NCBI GenBank assembly: GCA_034440155.1
Contig: JAWXBN010000024.1
Coordinates: 1-52,281 of the forward strand
DNA from: Verrucomicrobiota bacterium
Lineage (GTDB): Bacteria > Verrucomicrobiota > Verrucomicrobiia > JAWXBN01
DNA length: 52,281 bases
Reading direction: 5' to 3'
In this document: piece after piece, positions 37,375-45,383 of the stretch
Layout of the letters: every line of letters starts with the position of its first letter
How positions within the stretch are numbered: the stretch's first letter is position 1
Position numbers and translations under genes: made by a program
The notes under the pieces: generated by a model
The model's database searches: none
Told to the model about the DNA's origin: nothing
Seen by the model: only the letters and a program-made list of their open reading frames with translations

Positions 37375-37443
37375 ATGCCATTAATCTTTGAGAAAGACGG
37401 CTTCAAGTTTTTCTTTTACAGCAATGAACATCTTACCAAGTAA
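37375..37443 (+). pseudogene. DUF4160 gene remnant (N-terminus only)
   Basis: Reading from ATG 37375 gives MPLIFEKDGFKFFFYSNEHL followed by TK and a stop at 37441. This matches the start of DUF4160 proteins, which normally continue for another 50-60 residues with a His-rich HVHV segment. Everything after the SNEH position is missing, and a DUF2442-like frame begins 5 bp after the stop. DUF4160 and DUF2442 genes are commonly adjacent, so this looks like an internal deletion in a former pair. The family match is from memory of the motif. Confidence 0.6.
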
Positions 37444-37447
37444 CCGA

Positions 37448-37670
37448 ATGGATGCGTATTATGCCGATGGTTATGTATTCGTCTCAATGGAGACTGGTGT
37501 CGAGATCAAATTCCCGGTCGCTAAGAATCCCAGACTCAGGTCTGGCACTGCTGCTTAACTTAAATCATATTGAAGTCTCACCATACGGCCTACACGGGCC
37601 AGAGCTTGATGAAAATCTGTCATTCGAAGGCTTGATCATTGGTGATTTTGGTCAATTTACCAAAATTTGA
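37448..37670 (+). pseudogene. DUF2442 gene, frameshifted
   Basis: Two frames together give one DUF2442 protein. From ATG 37448 one frame reads MDAYYADGYVFVSMETGVEI and continues to NPRLRSGTAA, stopping at 37556-37558. The neighbouring frame continues with LNHIEVSPYGLHGPELDENL and then SFEGLIIGDFGQF, stopping at 37668-37670. The halves are the N- and C-terminal blocks of the domain in the correct order, so a single-base shift near 37540-37560 has broken the gene. It follows the DUF4160 remnant directly. A sequencing error could also produce the shift, but the damaged neighbour argues for real decay. Confidence 0.68.
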
Positions 37671-38115
37671 AACCGCTAGAGGGCTAGCAGTTCTCTTGAG
37701 TCCTACCACGTGCGACTGATATGAGTCGTTCGACCACCTGCTCTTTTTCGGAGAAGATGATAACGATGATATGGACTCACTTTTAAGAGAAAGGAGGATG
37801 AGAGAGTATCCGAGGTTCTTTGCATTCATGGTGGAACAACGCTGGGCACTTTTACCAGACCAAACTCCCCCGATATGACAATTTTTGTCAGGGCAAATTG
37901 CTCTACGGTTAACTTTCTTACCTCATTCTACCCGATTTGGCATGGGCGAACACATTCCCTATAAAATCTACGTTAATCTACGTTAATCTGTGGTTAAAAC
38001 CTTCTGCGTTTGTCTTCCTGAAGACTACATATATCTGTGGATAAAACTCTTTTTTTTCTGACCTTGCCCCCTTCAGACGGCGGGGGGGGGGGAATACAGG
38101 CCCCGCAAAAACAGA
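37671..38115. other. Gene-free stretch between the decayed pair and xseA
   Basis: The region holds a 52-codon open stretch without a start (37720-37878, including EYPRFFAFMVEQRW) that might be another coding remnant, and one GCAAWTTGC copy (37893). A repeat-like block with GTTAATCTACGTTAATCTG lies at 37967-38001 and an 11-G run at 38082-38092. No RNA gene or terminator is evident. Confidence 0.5.
37967..38001. repeat. Intergenic word repeat, copy 1 (GTTAATC/CTGTGGTTAA type)
   Basis: The words CTACGTTAATCTACGTTAATC and CTGTGGTTAAAA appear in tandem here with a period of about 10 bp. A related block occurs at 49504-49544, also intergenic, and a partial ATCTGTGGATAAAA at 38033-38046. The shared words and the intergenic location suggest a dispersed element of unknown nature. 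Confidence 0.5.
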
Positions 38116-39441
38116 TCAAGACTCCACGATGCTGTCGAATTCCCCATCGGCAAGTTGGGTTCTGACCTTTTGGCCCGGAGCAATTTGTTTGACGGAACGC
38201 AGCAATTTGCCGTCAGCATCTTTCACGAGGGCATAACCACGGGAAAGGGCATTCAGAGGACTGAGCAATTTGATTTTTTCTTGGAGGACGGCCCATTTCG
38301 ATTGGCCGGCGAGCAATTTGCTCCGGGCATGGCGTGGCAGGAGATCTGTGGCCAGTGACAGGCGTGCACGCAATTTGCCGATGCGGGCCGCAGGACTCTG
38401 GACTTGTAACCGTTCATGCAAATTGCGCACGTGGTCCAGTCGGTCCCGGACGTCATCCTGCACGCGGGCCTCCAGTGTATTCATATGATCATCGACTTGT
38501 TGTTGATAAAGGCCAATGATCCGGGAAGGTTCCCGGAAAACATTATGTTCGCGCAAGGCTTTGACCCGTAGTTTAAAGACTCCCCATAAACTCGCGACCT
38601 CACGGTCAAGGCGTGCCCGCAGATGGCCGATACTCACAAATAATTCAGCAGCATTTGGGACGACCATTTCCGCCGCCGCACTAGGAGTCGGGGCGCGCAA
38701 GTCCGATACAAAATCGCAGATGGTAAAATCCACCTCATGCCCCACAGCCGAAACAGTAGGAATCGCAGATGCCGCGACAGCCCGGGCCACAATCTCCTCG
38801 TTAAAAGCCCAAAGGTCTTCCAGGCTGCCCCCACCCCGGGCGATGATGATGATATCGACATTGCCGAGCCTGTTAAACTCTTCCACCGCCGCCGCTATCT
38901 CTTCAGCCGCCCCCACACCTTGGACCTTGACTGGATTCACGATAATATGTTGCCCCGGATAACGACGGCGGGTGACATGAATAAAATCCTGCAAAACCGC
39001 GCCCGTCGGCGAGGTCACTAGACCTATGGTCTGGGGAAAAGAAGGGATCGGACGTTTTCTTTCGTGTGCAAAAAACCCTTCGGCCTGGAGTTTACGTTTA
39101 AGCTCCTCGAATCTCTGTTGTAATGCTCCAATGCCCGACTCCTCGAGCCTGCGCACAATCAACTGGTATTGACCCCTCACCTCATAAACGCTGAGTTCCC
39201 CATGCAAACGTACTTGCATCCCGTCTTTCGGGCGGAAGGAGAGCTTCGATGCTGCGCCGCGGAACATCACCGCAGCAATTTGCGCGGAGGCGTCCTTTAG
39301 GGTAAAGTAGAGGTGTCCGGAAGTCTGGGATTTGAAATTTGATATCTCCCCTTCCACCCAGACGTCGCCGAGTTGTTTTTCCAACAAAGCCTTGATCTGG
39401 CGTGTAAGCTCGGCCACAGAGAGGGCTTTATTCACGGACAT
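38116..39441 (-). CDS. xseA: Exodeoxyribonuclease VII large subunit
   Basis: A 441-residue XseA. An N-terminal OB-fold is visible (VWVEGEISNFKSQTSGHLYF, LKDASAQIAAVMFRG). The catalytic domain includes LVTSPTGAVLQDFIHVTRRR, IIIARGGGSLEDLWAFNEE and SAVGHEVDFTICDFVSDLRA, and a coiled-coil C-terminal region follows. With XseB it degrades single-stranded DNA in both directions. ATG 39441 is used; an in-frame TTG at 39465 overlaps the upstream stop as TTGA but adds no conserved sequence. Its C-terminal coding region carries four exact GCAAWTTGC copies within 225 bp (38202-38426), with another at 39275. xseB is not in the window. Confidence 0.95.
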   Translation of the reverse strand: MSVNKALSVAELTRQIKALLEKQLGDVWVEGEISNFKSQTSGHLYFTLKDASAQIAAVMFRGAASKLSFRPKDGMQVRLHGELSVYEVRGQYQLIVRRLEESGIGALQQRFEELKRKLQAEGFFAHERKRPIPSFPQTIGLVTSPTGAVLQDFIHVTRRRYPGQHIIVNPVKVQGVGAAEEIAAAVEEFNRLGNVDIIIIARGGGSLEDLWAFNEEIVARAVAASAIPTVSAVGHEVDFTICDFVSDLRAPTPSAAAEMVVPNAAELFVSIGHLRARLDREVASLWGVFKLRVKALREHNVFREPSRIIGLYQQQVDDHMNTLEARVQDDVRDRLDHVRNLHERLQVQSPAARIGKLRARLSLATDLLPRHARSKLLAGQSKWAVLQEKIKLLSPLNALSRGYALVKDADGKLLRSVKQIAPGQKVRTQLADGEFDSIVES

Positions 39442-39461
39442 GATCGGAGGGGTTCCTATGG

Positions 39462-40295
39462 TCAAAGTTGAAAAGTTTTGGCAAATGCGTCGGCGACATC
39501 GGATTTTGGTTCTTGGTGTGGGACCGATATCCGTTCAATACACGTGGCTTTCCCGCTTTGATCCTCGATATCAATCAATACCCCATGAAGCTTCAGATCA
39601 CCGGCGGCCACGGGAAAACGCTGGGGCATATTCGTGACAAACCTTTTAATGACTGGCTCCACCTCGCGCCCGAGGCTTCCATTATGAGGCCCGGTCATCC
39701 CGACATCACAGAGGAATGCCGTGCCATTAGGGAAAATCTGCTCGTCGGCGGTCTGTACATGTGTATGGGTGCCCACCACGGCGGAGACCAAACCGTCGAG
39801 ATAACGGCCCAAGGCAATTTTTTCTGAAGTGGTCTCGGCGTGAATATCAACAAAGATGCATTTAGTCTCCAAGCGCATCTTCATGGCCTCACTCCTGCCG
39901 ATCACAAAAGGGTTTTCAATGGCCTGTGACATAAAAGTACGCCCTTGTAAATTCATCACCCCGAGGGTTCTTCCCCCTTTTTCGAGGATTGTCACCCCTT
40001 TACCATTGACTCCTGCGGGATAATTATGGGGCCGGAGGACATTTTTTTCCGAGTCGAGGAAAGGAATAATATCCCGCTGATCCCAGACATGGTCTCCACT
40101 GGTAAAACAATCCACCCCCGCTGCCAACATTTCCTTAAGCTTGGGCATTTCCATACCCCCACCCTTATTGGCACTATTCTCCCCATTGGCCACGACAAAA
40201 TCAATCGAGTGTTTTTTGATCAAACCCGGCAAAAGAGATTTGACCGTTAAACGCCCGGGCTCCCCGACAATATCACCTATGAATAACAAACGCAT
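39462..40295 (-). CDS. ymdB: YmdB-type calcineurin-like metallophosphoesterase (TIGR00282 family)
   Basis: A 277-residue metallophosphoesterase. The metal-binding motifs run in order: FIGDIVGEPGR at the N-terminus, VANGENSANKGGG, TSGDHVWDQRDI, FVDIHAETTSEK and VVGTHTHVQTADEQ. This combination is typical of the YmdB/DR1281 family, shown in Bacillus to be a 2',3'-cyclic nucleotide phosphodiesterase affecting RNA turnover and biofilm formation. Length is normal. It is upstream of xseA with about 20 bp between the stop and the preferred xseA ATG, so the two are likely co-transcribed. Confidence 0.92.
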   Translation of the reverse strand: MRLLFIGDIVGEPGRLTVKSLLPGLIKKHSIDFVVANGENSANKGGGMEMPKLKEMLAAGVDCFTSGDHVWDQRDIIPFLDSEKNVLRPHNYPAGVNGKGVTILEKGGRTLGVMNLQGRTFMSQAIENPFVIGRSEAMKMRLETKCIFVDIHAETTSEKIALGRYLDGLVSAVVGTHTHVQTADEQIFPNGTAFLCDVGMTGPHNGSLGREVEPVIKRFVTNMPQRFPVAAGDLKLHGVLIDIEDQSGKATCIERISVPHQEPKSDVADAFAKTFQL

Positions 40296-40369
40296 ATAAC
40301 GGTGAACCTATCTGAAATCCCTGACAAACCAAAACCATTTTATGAAAAAAACTCGCCTAACGATGTGTA

Positions 40370-41347
40370 TTAACCACAAACTTTACCCAGAATCCGGAAT
40401 GAGAGGTTCCCAAAAGTCACGATTCCAACAGTCTTTCCTGTTGTGTTACGGACAAAAGCCATCGGTTGGCGGGAACGGCCCAGTTTCTGGAGGACGCTGT
40501 CAGCACTCTCGTGTTCCTCCACAAAAAGAGGTCGATGAATGTAATCTTTTAATGATTTATGGTGGCTCCCATAGGGATCGTAAAGGATATCGTAAATCGA
40601 GACGATGCCGATAATTTCACCGTCATCCCCCACCACAGGCAGGCGGGAGATATTATGGTGGATCGAACGGTTGACAAATTCTGTCGGGGTAATAAAGGGG
40701 TTAGTCGTCACGGTGGATGCGATCGGGATCATTACCTCACTGGCTTTCACATTTTGGAAATCAAACACCCCCCCGATCATCCGTTTTTCCTCAGGGCTGA
40801 TATCCGAGACCGAGACATTATCCCTTGCCATCAGCCGGATCTCGTCGCGGGCGACAAAAAGGGATCGTTTGGGTTGTTCCTCATGGAAAAAGCGCATGAC
40901 CAGGCCTGTAAGGATTTTGATCAACCAGACAAACGGATACAAGGCATAGGTAATCCAAAGCATGGGACGCGCGAGCCAGAGACTGCCTTGCAGAGCGTAA
41001 TCCCGGAAAATACTTTTTGGCAGCATTTTTACGAGGACAATGAATAAACATACGTACAGGCCCAAACTCACGAATATCCACCCCATCTCCATATTCCTCT
41101 GGAATATCCACTCGGCAAAGAATAATGCCGCGCCTACCTGCATCAGCGTATTGAGCATAAAAATCACCGAGAGTTGTTTCTCTGGATGCTCGATAATGCC
41201 ATTTAAAATCAAAGCCGCAGCCTGCTTACGCCGGACACGGTCACGGAGCCGTAAGCGGTCCAAGGACATAATCCCCGTTTCCATCCCCGTACAGAGGAAT
41301 GTCATTAACCAGCAGAGTCCGCAATAAACAAGAAGATCAAGCCCCAT
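40370..41347 (-). CDS. CNNM/CorC-type membrane protein lacking the C-terminal domain
   Basis: A 325-residue member of the CNNM (DUF21) family. Three to four hydrophobic helices occupy about residues 1-150 (LLVYCGLCWLMTFLCTGME, GWIFVSLGLYVCLFIVLVKM). A CBS pair follows (ASEVMIPIASTVTT, ISRLPVVGDDGEIIGIVSIY). The protein ends right after the second CBS domain, so the CorC_HlyC domain usually found in the family is missing. ATG 41347 is chosen because AGGAGG (41354-41359) lies 6 nt before it. Its start overlaps the upstream paralogue's end by 11 bp. The family is implicated in divalent metal (Mg/Co) homeostasis; hemolysin labels are historical. Confidence 0.83.
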   Translation of the reverse strand: MGLDLLVYCGLCWLMTFLCTGMETGIMSLDRLRLRDRVRRKQAAALILNGIIEHPEKQLSVIFMLNTLMQVGAALFFAEWIFQRNMEMGWIFVSLGLYVCLFIVLVKMLPKSIFRDYALQGSLWLARPMLWITYALYPFVWLIKILTGLVMRFFHEEQPKRSLFVARDEIRLMARDNVSVSDISPEEKRMIGGVFDFQNVKASEVMIPIASTVTTNPFITPTEFVNRSIHHNISRLPVVGDDGEIIGIVSIYDILYDPYGSHHKSLKDYIHRPLFVEEHESADSVLQKLGRSRQPMAFVRNTTGKTVGIVTFGNLSFRILGKVCG

Positions 41348-42611
41348 ACTCATCCTCCTGATCCGGGGTAGTGCCACTTTCTAACATAGCGCGGAGCACC
41401 CGGTTACGGGCGACTTTTAGTGCCGTGATCTTGACTCCATTTTTGTCGAGTACATCACCGACCTTCACATTATTTTCAAAATGCACCTGTAAGAGGCCTC
41501 CGACCGTATCGATGCCTTCCTCATCCAAGTCAAAGGAAGTCTCATCCAGAATCTCATCCAGCCGGGCGGTGCCGTCGGCCAAATACCGGCCATCGGCGAT
41601 TTTTTCAATCAACCACTCCCTACGGTCAAAATCAGGCTCCACACCACCAAATATTTCCTCATGGATATCACCCTCTGTGATCAGTCCGGAGTTACTCCCA
41701 AACTCATCCACGACAATAGCCACACGCTGGTGGTGAGTGATGAATTGTTTTAGCAACGAAAGGGCCTTCATCGTTTCAGGAATAAAAATCGGTGGTTCGA
41801 GGCAGGAAACCAAATCATGATCACGGTCTGCGAGGAATTTACGCGTATTGAGCATCCCGATGACAGAGTCGGGACTCTCGTCATACACCGGGACACAACG
41901 GTGTTTGATTTTACGCAGGGTCAACAGGATTTTCTCTTCCTGGAAATCGTCACTAAACCCGGAAACATCCACCATGGGGGTCATGAGATCCTTGACCATT
42001 TTGTCCCCCAGCCTCACGATCCCATGGATCATCAGGCTCTCACTTTCTTTGATGAGCCCCTCGGATTTCCCTTCCTCAATCATCGTCTCAAATTCATTCT
42101 GGGAGAGGATCTCCGTGGATTTCTTTTTGTTCGGAATCAAAAAACGGCGCAGGATAAAGGTGATCGTCTCTAATAAACGCCTCACCGGACGGAGAATAAC
42201 GAGCAAACGCCGCGTGGGCGAAGCGATTCTCCGCGAAATATAGAGGGGTTGCTGTAATGCAATCGTTTTCGGGATGATCTCCATGAATACAATCATCACT
42301 ATTGATATCAGGATGATTACCCACCACTTGGGTATGTGCGGCCAGATTTCCCTCAAAAGAACCCATCCACAGAGGGTTCCGGAAAAATAAGCGAATGTCG
42401 TCCCCATCACGATGATACTGATCAAACGCTGGGGCTTTTCCAATAAAACGACCAAGGGTTGCCCCAAACGCGGGTTTTTCTGGCTTAACTGGGCTATTTG
42501 ATTTGGCTTTAATGACAATAATGAGGCCTCGACCAATGCCATAAAGACACCGATCGCGACACTGGCCGTTAAACCCACTAAAATCAATAAATGTGATAAA
42601 TCAAATTGCAC
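41337..42611 (-). CDS. CNNM/CorC-type membrane protein with CBS pair and CorC_HlyC domain
   Basis: A 424-residue protein. The DUF21 membrane domain covers about 1-190 (LIGLTASVAIGV-like start at LVGLTASVAIGVFMALVEAS, WVIILISIVMIVFMEIIPK). A CBS pair follows (VKDLMTPMVDVSGF, HQRVAIVVDEFGSNSGLITE). A C-terminal CorC_HlyC domain spans about 340-415 (TVGGLLQVHFENNVKVGDVL). The GTG start at 42611 is supported by GAGGGAGG on the minus strand (42618-42625). It overlaps the downstream paralogue, so the two form a two-gene operon and may hetero-oligomerise. The first codons of the divergent DUF309 gene lie just beyond its start. Confidence 0.87.
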   Translation of the reverse strand: MQFDLSHLLILVGLTASVAIGVFMALVEASLLSLKPNQIAQLSQKNPRLGQPLVVLLEKPQRLISIIVMGTTFAYFSGTLCGWVLLREIWPHIPKWWVIILISIVMIVFMEIIPKTIALQQPLYISRRIASPTRRLLVILRPVRRLLETITFILRRFLIPNKKKSTEILSQNEFETMIEEGKSEGLIKESESLMIHGIVRLGDKMVKDLMTPMVDVSGFSDDFQEEKILLTLRKIKHRCVPVYDESPDSVIGMLNTRKFLADRDHDLVSCLEPPIFIPETMKALSLLKQFITHHQRVAIVVDEFGSNSGLITEGDIHEEIFGGVEPDFDRREWLIEKIADGRYLADGTARLDEILDETSFDLDEEGIDTVGGLLQVHFENNVKVGDVLDKNGVKITALKVARNRVLRAMLESGTTPDQEDEYGA

Positions 42612-42617
42612 TTGTTG

Positions 42618-42625
42618 CCTCCCTC
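42618..42625 (-). promoter_or_regulatory. Ribosome binding site supporting the GTG start at 42611
   Basis: On the minus strand GAGGGAGG stands 6 nt ahead of the GTG start of the CNNM gene. It decides for this non-ATG start. Confidence 0.65.
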
Positions 42626-42635
42626 TATAATAGTA

Positions 42636-43106
42636 ATGGCAGAAGATATGAGTAAAAAAAGCCCAAAAATCGCAAACCTCATAAAAGACTGTAATGGGTT
42701 ACACGACCCCCATTACACCGGTTTTTTTAAATGTTTCAATCAACAGCTCTATTATGAAGCCCATGATGTCCTTGAAGAACTCTGGCTTCAGCAGAAAAAC
42801 CATCCGGCCTATCATTACTATAAAGGCTTAATCCAAGCTGCCGGGGGGTTTGTCCATCTTAAACTCCATTTCACACACCCCACCCACCATGTGCATGGTA
42901 AAAGGCTCGAACCCGCCGCAAAATTATTTGCGCTGGCCCGGAAAAACCTCCTTCCTTACAGTCCGGTTTACATGGATTTACCGATTGCCCCGTTAATCCG
43001 TTTACTGGATGAATACGAGGACAAAGTACGTGCAGGTAATTTCCTCCTAAATCCCTACCATCCCGATTCCGCCCCAGAGATTATCTTTCCCCTAAAACCC
43101 ATTTAA
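42636..43106 (+). CDS. DUF309 family protein
   Basis: A 156-residue, mostly helical cytosolic protein. The diagnostic DUF309 block is present: FNQQLYYEAHDVLEELWLQQ near residues 30-49 and YYKGLIQAAGGFVHLKLH near 57-74. The function of the family is unknown. ATG 42636 is used (a second ATG at 42648 is possible); an in-frame TTG at 42606 would overlap the divergent CNNM gene. Only about 25 bp separate the two divergent starts, so their promoters must overlap the coding regions or be compact. The fucosidase follows 64 bp downstream. Confidence 0.85.
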   Translation: MAEDMSKKSPKIANLIKDCNGLHDPHYTGFFKCFNQQLYYEAHDVLEELWLQQKNHPAYHYYKGLIQAAGGFVHLKLHFTHPTHHVHGKRLEPAAKLFALARKNLLPYSPVYMDLPIAPLIRLLDEYEDKVRAGNFLLNPYHPDSAPEIIFPLKPI

Positions 43107-43170
43107 GAAGTCTCTATCGATAAAGAACTATTTCTTGTTGTTCACCCAGATTTTCACTACATAAATACCC

Positions 43171-44466
43171 ATGTCTTCAGATCAATCTTCATTAGATTCC
43201 CGTCTTGAATGGTATGTGAAAGCTCGTTACGGCCTTTTTATCCACTACGGTCTGTATACTCTCCTCCAGCGGGGTGAATGGGTGATGAACCGCGAGCAAA
43301 TCGCGCCGGAGGAATATTCCAAACTCGCCGGTCAATTCCGTGCAGAAAATTTTAATGCAGAAGAGATTGCCCAACTTGCTGTGGATGCTGGGATGAAATA
43401 TGTAATTCTCTCAACCATGCACCACGAAGGCTTCAGGCTCTACGATACCAAACTCACGGACTATAATAGTGTCAAATCCCCTTGTGGCCGAGATCTGGTC
43501 CGCGAGCTTGTCGATGCCTGCCGTGCGAAGGGACTAAAGATCGGCCTCTACCATAGCTTGAATAACTGGTACGATAAACCCGACTCTGTGGAAGCCCTCG
43601 AAGACAAAGCTTCTTATGAGCTTTTTATCGAGCATACTTTTGCCCGCCTGAAAGAACTCGTCACTCTCTTTAACCCCATCGACATTATGTGGTATGATGG
43701 TTGGTGGCCTTTTAATGCCGAGGAATGGCAGTCCCAAAAAATGAATGAAATGATCAGCGCAATCCAGCCTCAGATCATTTTTAACGGACGCAACGGTCTC
43801 CCCGGCGACATGGGCACCCCCGAGGGCCATGTCAGTGCACCTACCCCATGGCGGCCTTGGGAAGCCTGCATCACTCACAATAACAGCTGGGGCTTTCATG
43901 CCGGGGATGAAGACTGGAAGTCACCTCGCGATATTGCAGACATGCTCATTAAATGTGCCTCCCAAAAGGGCAATTTGCTCTTTAACGTCGGCCCGAAACC
44001 AGACGGTTCATTGCCCACCCCCACCGTCAAAGCCCTCCGTGAAGTCGGCTCTTGGCTCAAGAACGTGGGTGAAGCCATCTATGACACGGACTTTTTCTCC
44101 TATGATCTCATGGAGCAAAATGCACGGCCCGGTTCGGAATTTAACCATCACGGTTCCTTCAGCGCCAAAGGCAACTCGATGTATTTTTTTGTCCGCCGTT
44201 GGGTCGCCCACGAGCTCACCCTCTGCGGGGTCTGCGGTAAGATCAAAAATGTCACCCTCTTGAATACCGGCGAAAAACTTTCCTTCATCCAAAACGAAGG
44301 TAAAGTCGTTATTACGGGGCTCCCCGCAATAACACCTGACCCGGTTTGCCCCGTGATCAAATACGAGTTTGAGGGTGCTCCCGGCATGTATATGACCGGT
44401 GGTATACGCACTCCCCAGGTGAAACATCCTCACTACGATCCTTGCCCTTCGGATATCGCCCATTAA
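43171..44466 (+). CDS. Alpha-L-fucosidase, glycoside hydrolase family 29
   Basis: A 431-residue GH29 enzyme. The N-terminal barrel begins WYVKARYGLFIHYGLYTLLQ. YVILSTMHHEGFRLYDTKLT is a classic fucosidase segment, and the nucleophile is D176 in DIMWYDGWWP. NGRNGLPGDMGTPEGHV and LFNVGPKPDGSLP are further family blocks, and a beta-sandwich forms the C-terminus. No signal peptide is present, so it is predicted cytoplasmic and would act on imported fucosides. No sugar transporter or other glycosidase adjoins. The stop abuts the convergent exbD stop without a gap. Confidence 0.92.
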   Translation: MSSDQSSLDSRLEWYVKARYGLFIHYGLYTLLQRGEWVMNREQIAPEEYSKLAGQFRAENFNAEEIAQLAVDAGMKYVILSTMHHEGFRLYDTKLTDYNSVKSPCGRDLVRELVDACRAKGLKIGLYHSLNNWYDKPDSVEALEDKASYELFIEHTFARLKELVTLFNPIDIMWYDGWWPFNAEEWQSQKMNEMISAIQPQIIFNGRNGLPGDMGTPEGHVSAPTPWRPWEACITHNNSWGFHAGDEDWKSPRDIADMLIKCASQKGNLLFNVGPKPDGSLPTPTVKALREVGSWLKNVGEAIYDTDFFSYDLMEQNARPGSEFNHHGSFSAKGNSMYFFVRRWVAHELTLCGVCGKIKNVTLLNTGEKLSFIQNEGKVVITGLPAITPDPVCPVIKYEFEGAPGMYMTGGIRTPQVKHPHYDPCPSDIAH

Positions 44467-44889
44467 TTAGCCACCGAAACAGAGGTTTTTTACTCCGGCA
44501 GCGGTGCAGGTGCTCAGGACTTTGGCGATGACTCCGTGCTGGGTCATGGGTGATGGGGTGATCACCACTGTCTGTCCCGGGCCATAACGGGACATGATTT
44601 CATTTAATCTGCTGCGAAGTTCACTCATATCCTCCTCCTTATTTTGAAGGGGGAGATTATTCCAAAAGACCACTCCATTTTCATCGATATCTAAGTTAAT
44701 GGGAAGAGAAACGGTTGTATCTTGAGCAGCGCCGTTTTTTGGGATTCGGGGCAGACTCACTCCCAGTTCCTGTTCCTTTTGTTGGAGATTGGCCGAAGCC
44801 ATAAAAAAGAGCAGAAGGACAAAAACCACATCCACCATCGGAGCAATTTGCAGCCCCACATCTCCGTCTAAATTTGCACTGCCACCCAT
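44467..44889 (-). CDS. ExbD/TolR-family biopolymer transport protein
   Basis: A 140-residue protein with the standard ExbD/TolR layout: a short cytoplasmic N-terminus, one transmembrane helix (PMVDVVFVLLLFFMASANLQ, about 17-36) with the proton-path Asp in MVDVVF, then a periplasmic domain. The Shine-Dalgarno AAGGAGG (minus strand, 44894-44900) before ATG 44889 is strong. ExbD normally works with ExbB/TolQ and TonB/TolA to energise outer-membrane transport or cell constriction. None of these genes is in the window, so it is an orphan here. It is convergent with the fucosidase and lies 494 bp from the PEP carboxylase stop. Confidence 0.88.
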   Translation of the reverse strand: MGGSANLDGDVGLQIAPMVDVVFVLLLFFMASANLQQKEQELGVSLPRIPKNGAAQDTTVSLPINLDIDENGVVFWNNLPLQNKEEDMSELRSRLNEIMSRYGPGQTVVITPSPMTQHGVIAKVLSTCTAAGVKNLCFGG

Positions 44890-45120
44890 AAGACCTCCTT
44901 ATTTTGGTATTATCTTATCAGACACATGCCTCCCTGTAGATGTTCCCGAATAAATCCATTATTCTCATCACTGCGCAATTATCTTCGCCACCTTCGTGTC
45001 TCCGAGGTTCAATCCCCCTGACATTCTCTTTTTTTTAGACTTTCGACTTTCTCCCCCTATCCTAACGGGATTGCATCATATAGTCCAATGGTTACCCCGA
45101 CACATCGGTAATCCCTCCCC

Positions 45121-45140
45121 GGACAATCGGAAGATTGTCC
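45121..45140. repeat. Intergenic hairpin with GGAA loop, second copy
   Basis: A perfect 8-bp stem GGACAATC/GATTGTCC encloses GGAA and is followed by CTCC. It shares the loop, the outer GG/CC pair and the trailing CTCC with the element at 57-76, while the inner six stem pairs differ in a compensated way. Confidence 0.6.
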
Positions 45141-45219
45141 CTCCATCTTTTTCTTCGTGGTGCAATTTGCTCCCCAGATGGCCAGCCGGGCCGTTTACCC
45201 TACACACTCGTTCGACAGG

Positions 45220-45262
45220 CTTCTTCCTTTGTGCCTTTCATGATCTTCGTGGTGATTTTCCT
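45220..45262. repeat. Degenerate CTTCGTG/CTTTGTG word repeat
   Basis: The segment reads CTTCCTTTGTGCCTTTCATG then ATCTTCGTGGTGATTTTCC, a degenerate run with period about 9-10 bp. Related words stand at 44993-45012 (CTTCGCCACCTTCGTGTC) and 45151-45160, and GGACACGAAGCC lies in the intergenic stretch near 49468. It has no coding sense in either direction. Confidence 0.45.
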
Positions 45263-45383
45263 CTTCCCATCGGACACGCTCCTTTCCGTGTAGATCGTTT
45301 CATCCGGCTTCGCCGGGAGTAGAGCACGAGGAACACTTCTCGATCCCCCCCGCCCGCTCTCGCCTTGATCTTTGGTGCCAGCC

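Larger units (their letters stand above)
44890..45383. other. Repeat-rich intergenic region between exbD and PEP carboxylase
   Basis: No gene is supported. The stretch contains CTTCGTG words at 44993-45012, 45151-45160 and 45220-45262, the GGAA-loop hairpin at 45121-45140, a GCAAWTTGC copy at 45162 and a small hairpin CCGGC-TTC-GCCGG at 45304-45316. The leftward open frames within it read as low-complexity Ser/Arg and are not called. Confidence 0.55.

Noticed and set aside
41817-42243. Long + strand open frames opposite the CNNM gene
   Set aside because: They are antisense shadows of a well-supported coding region with family motifs.
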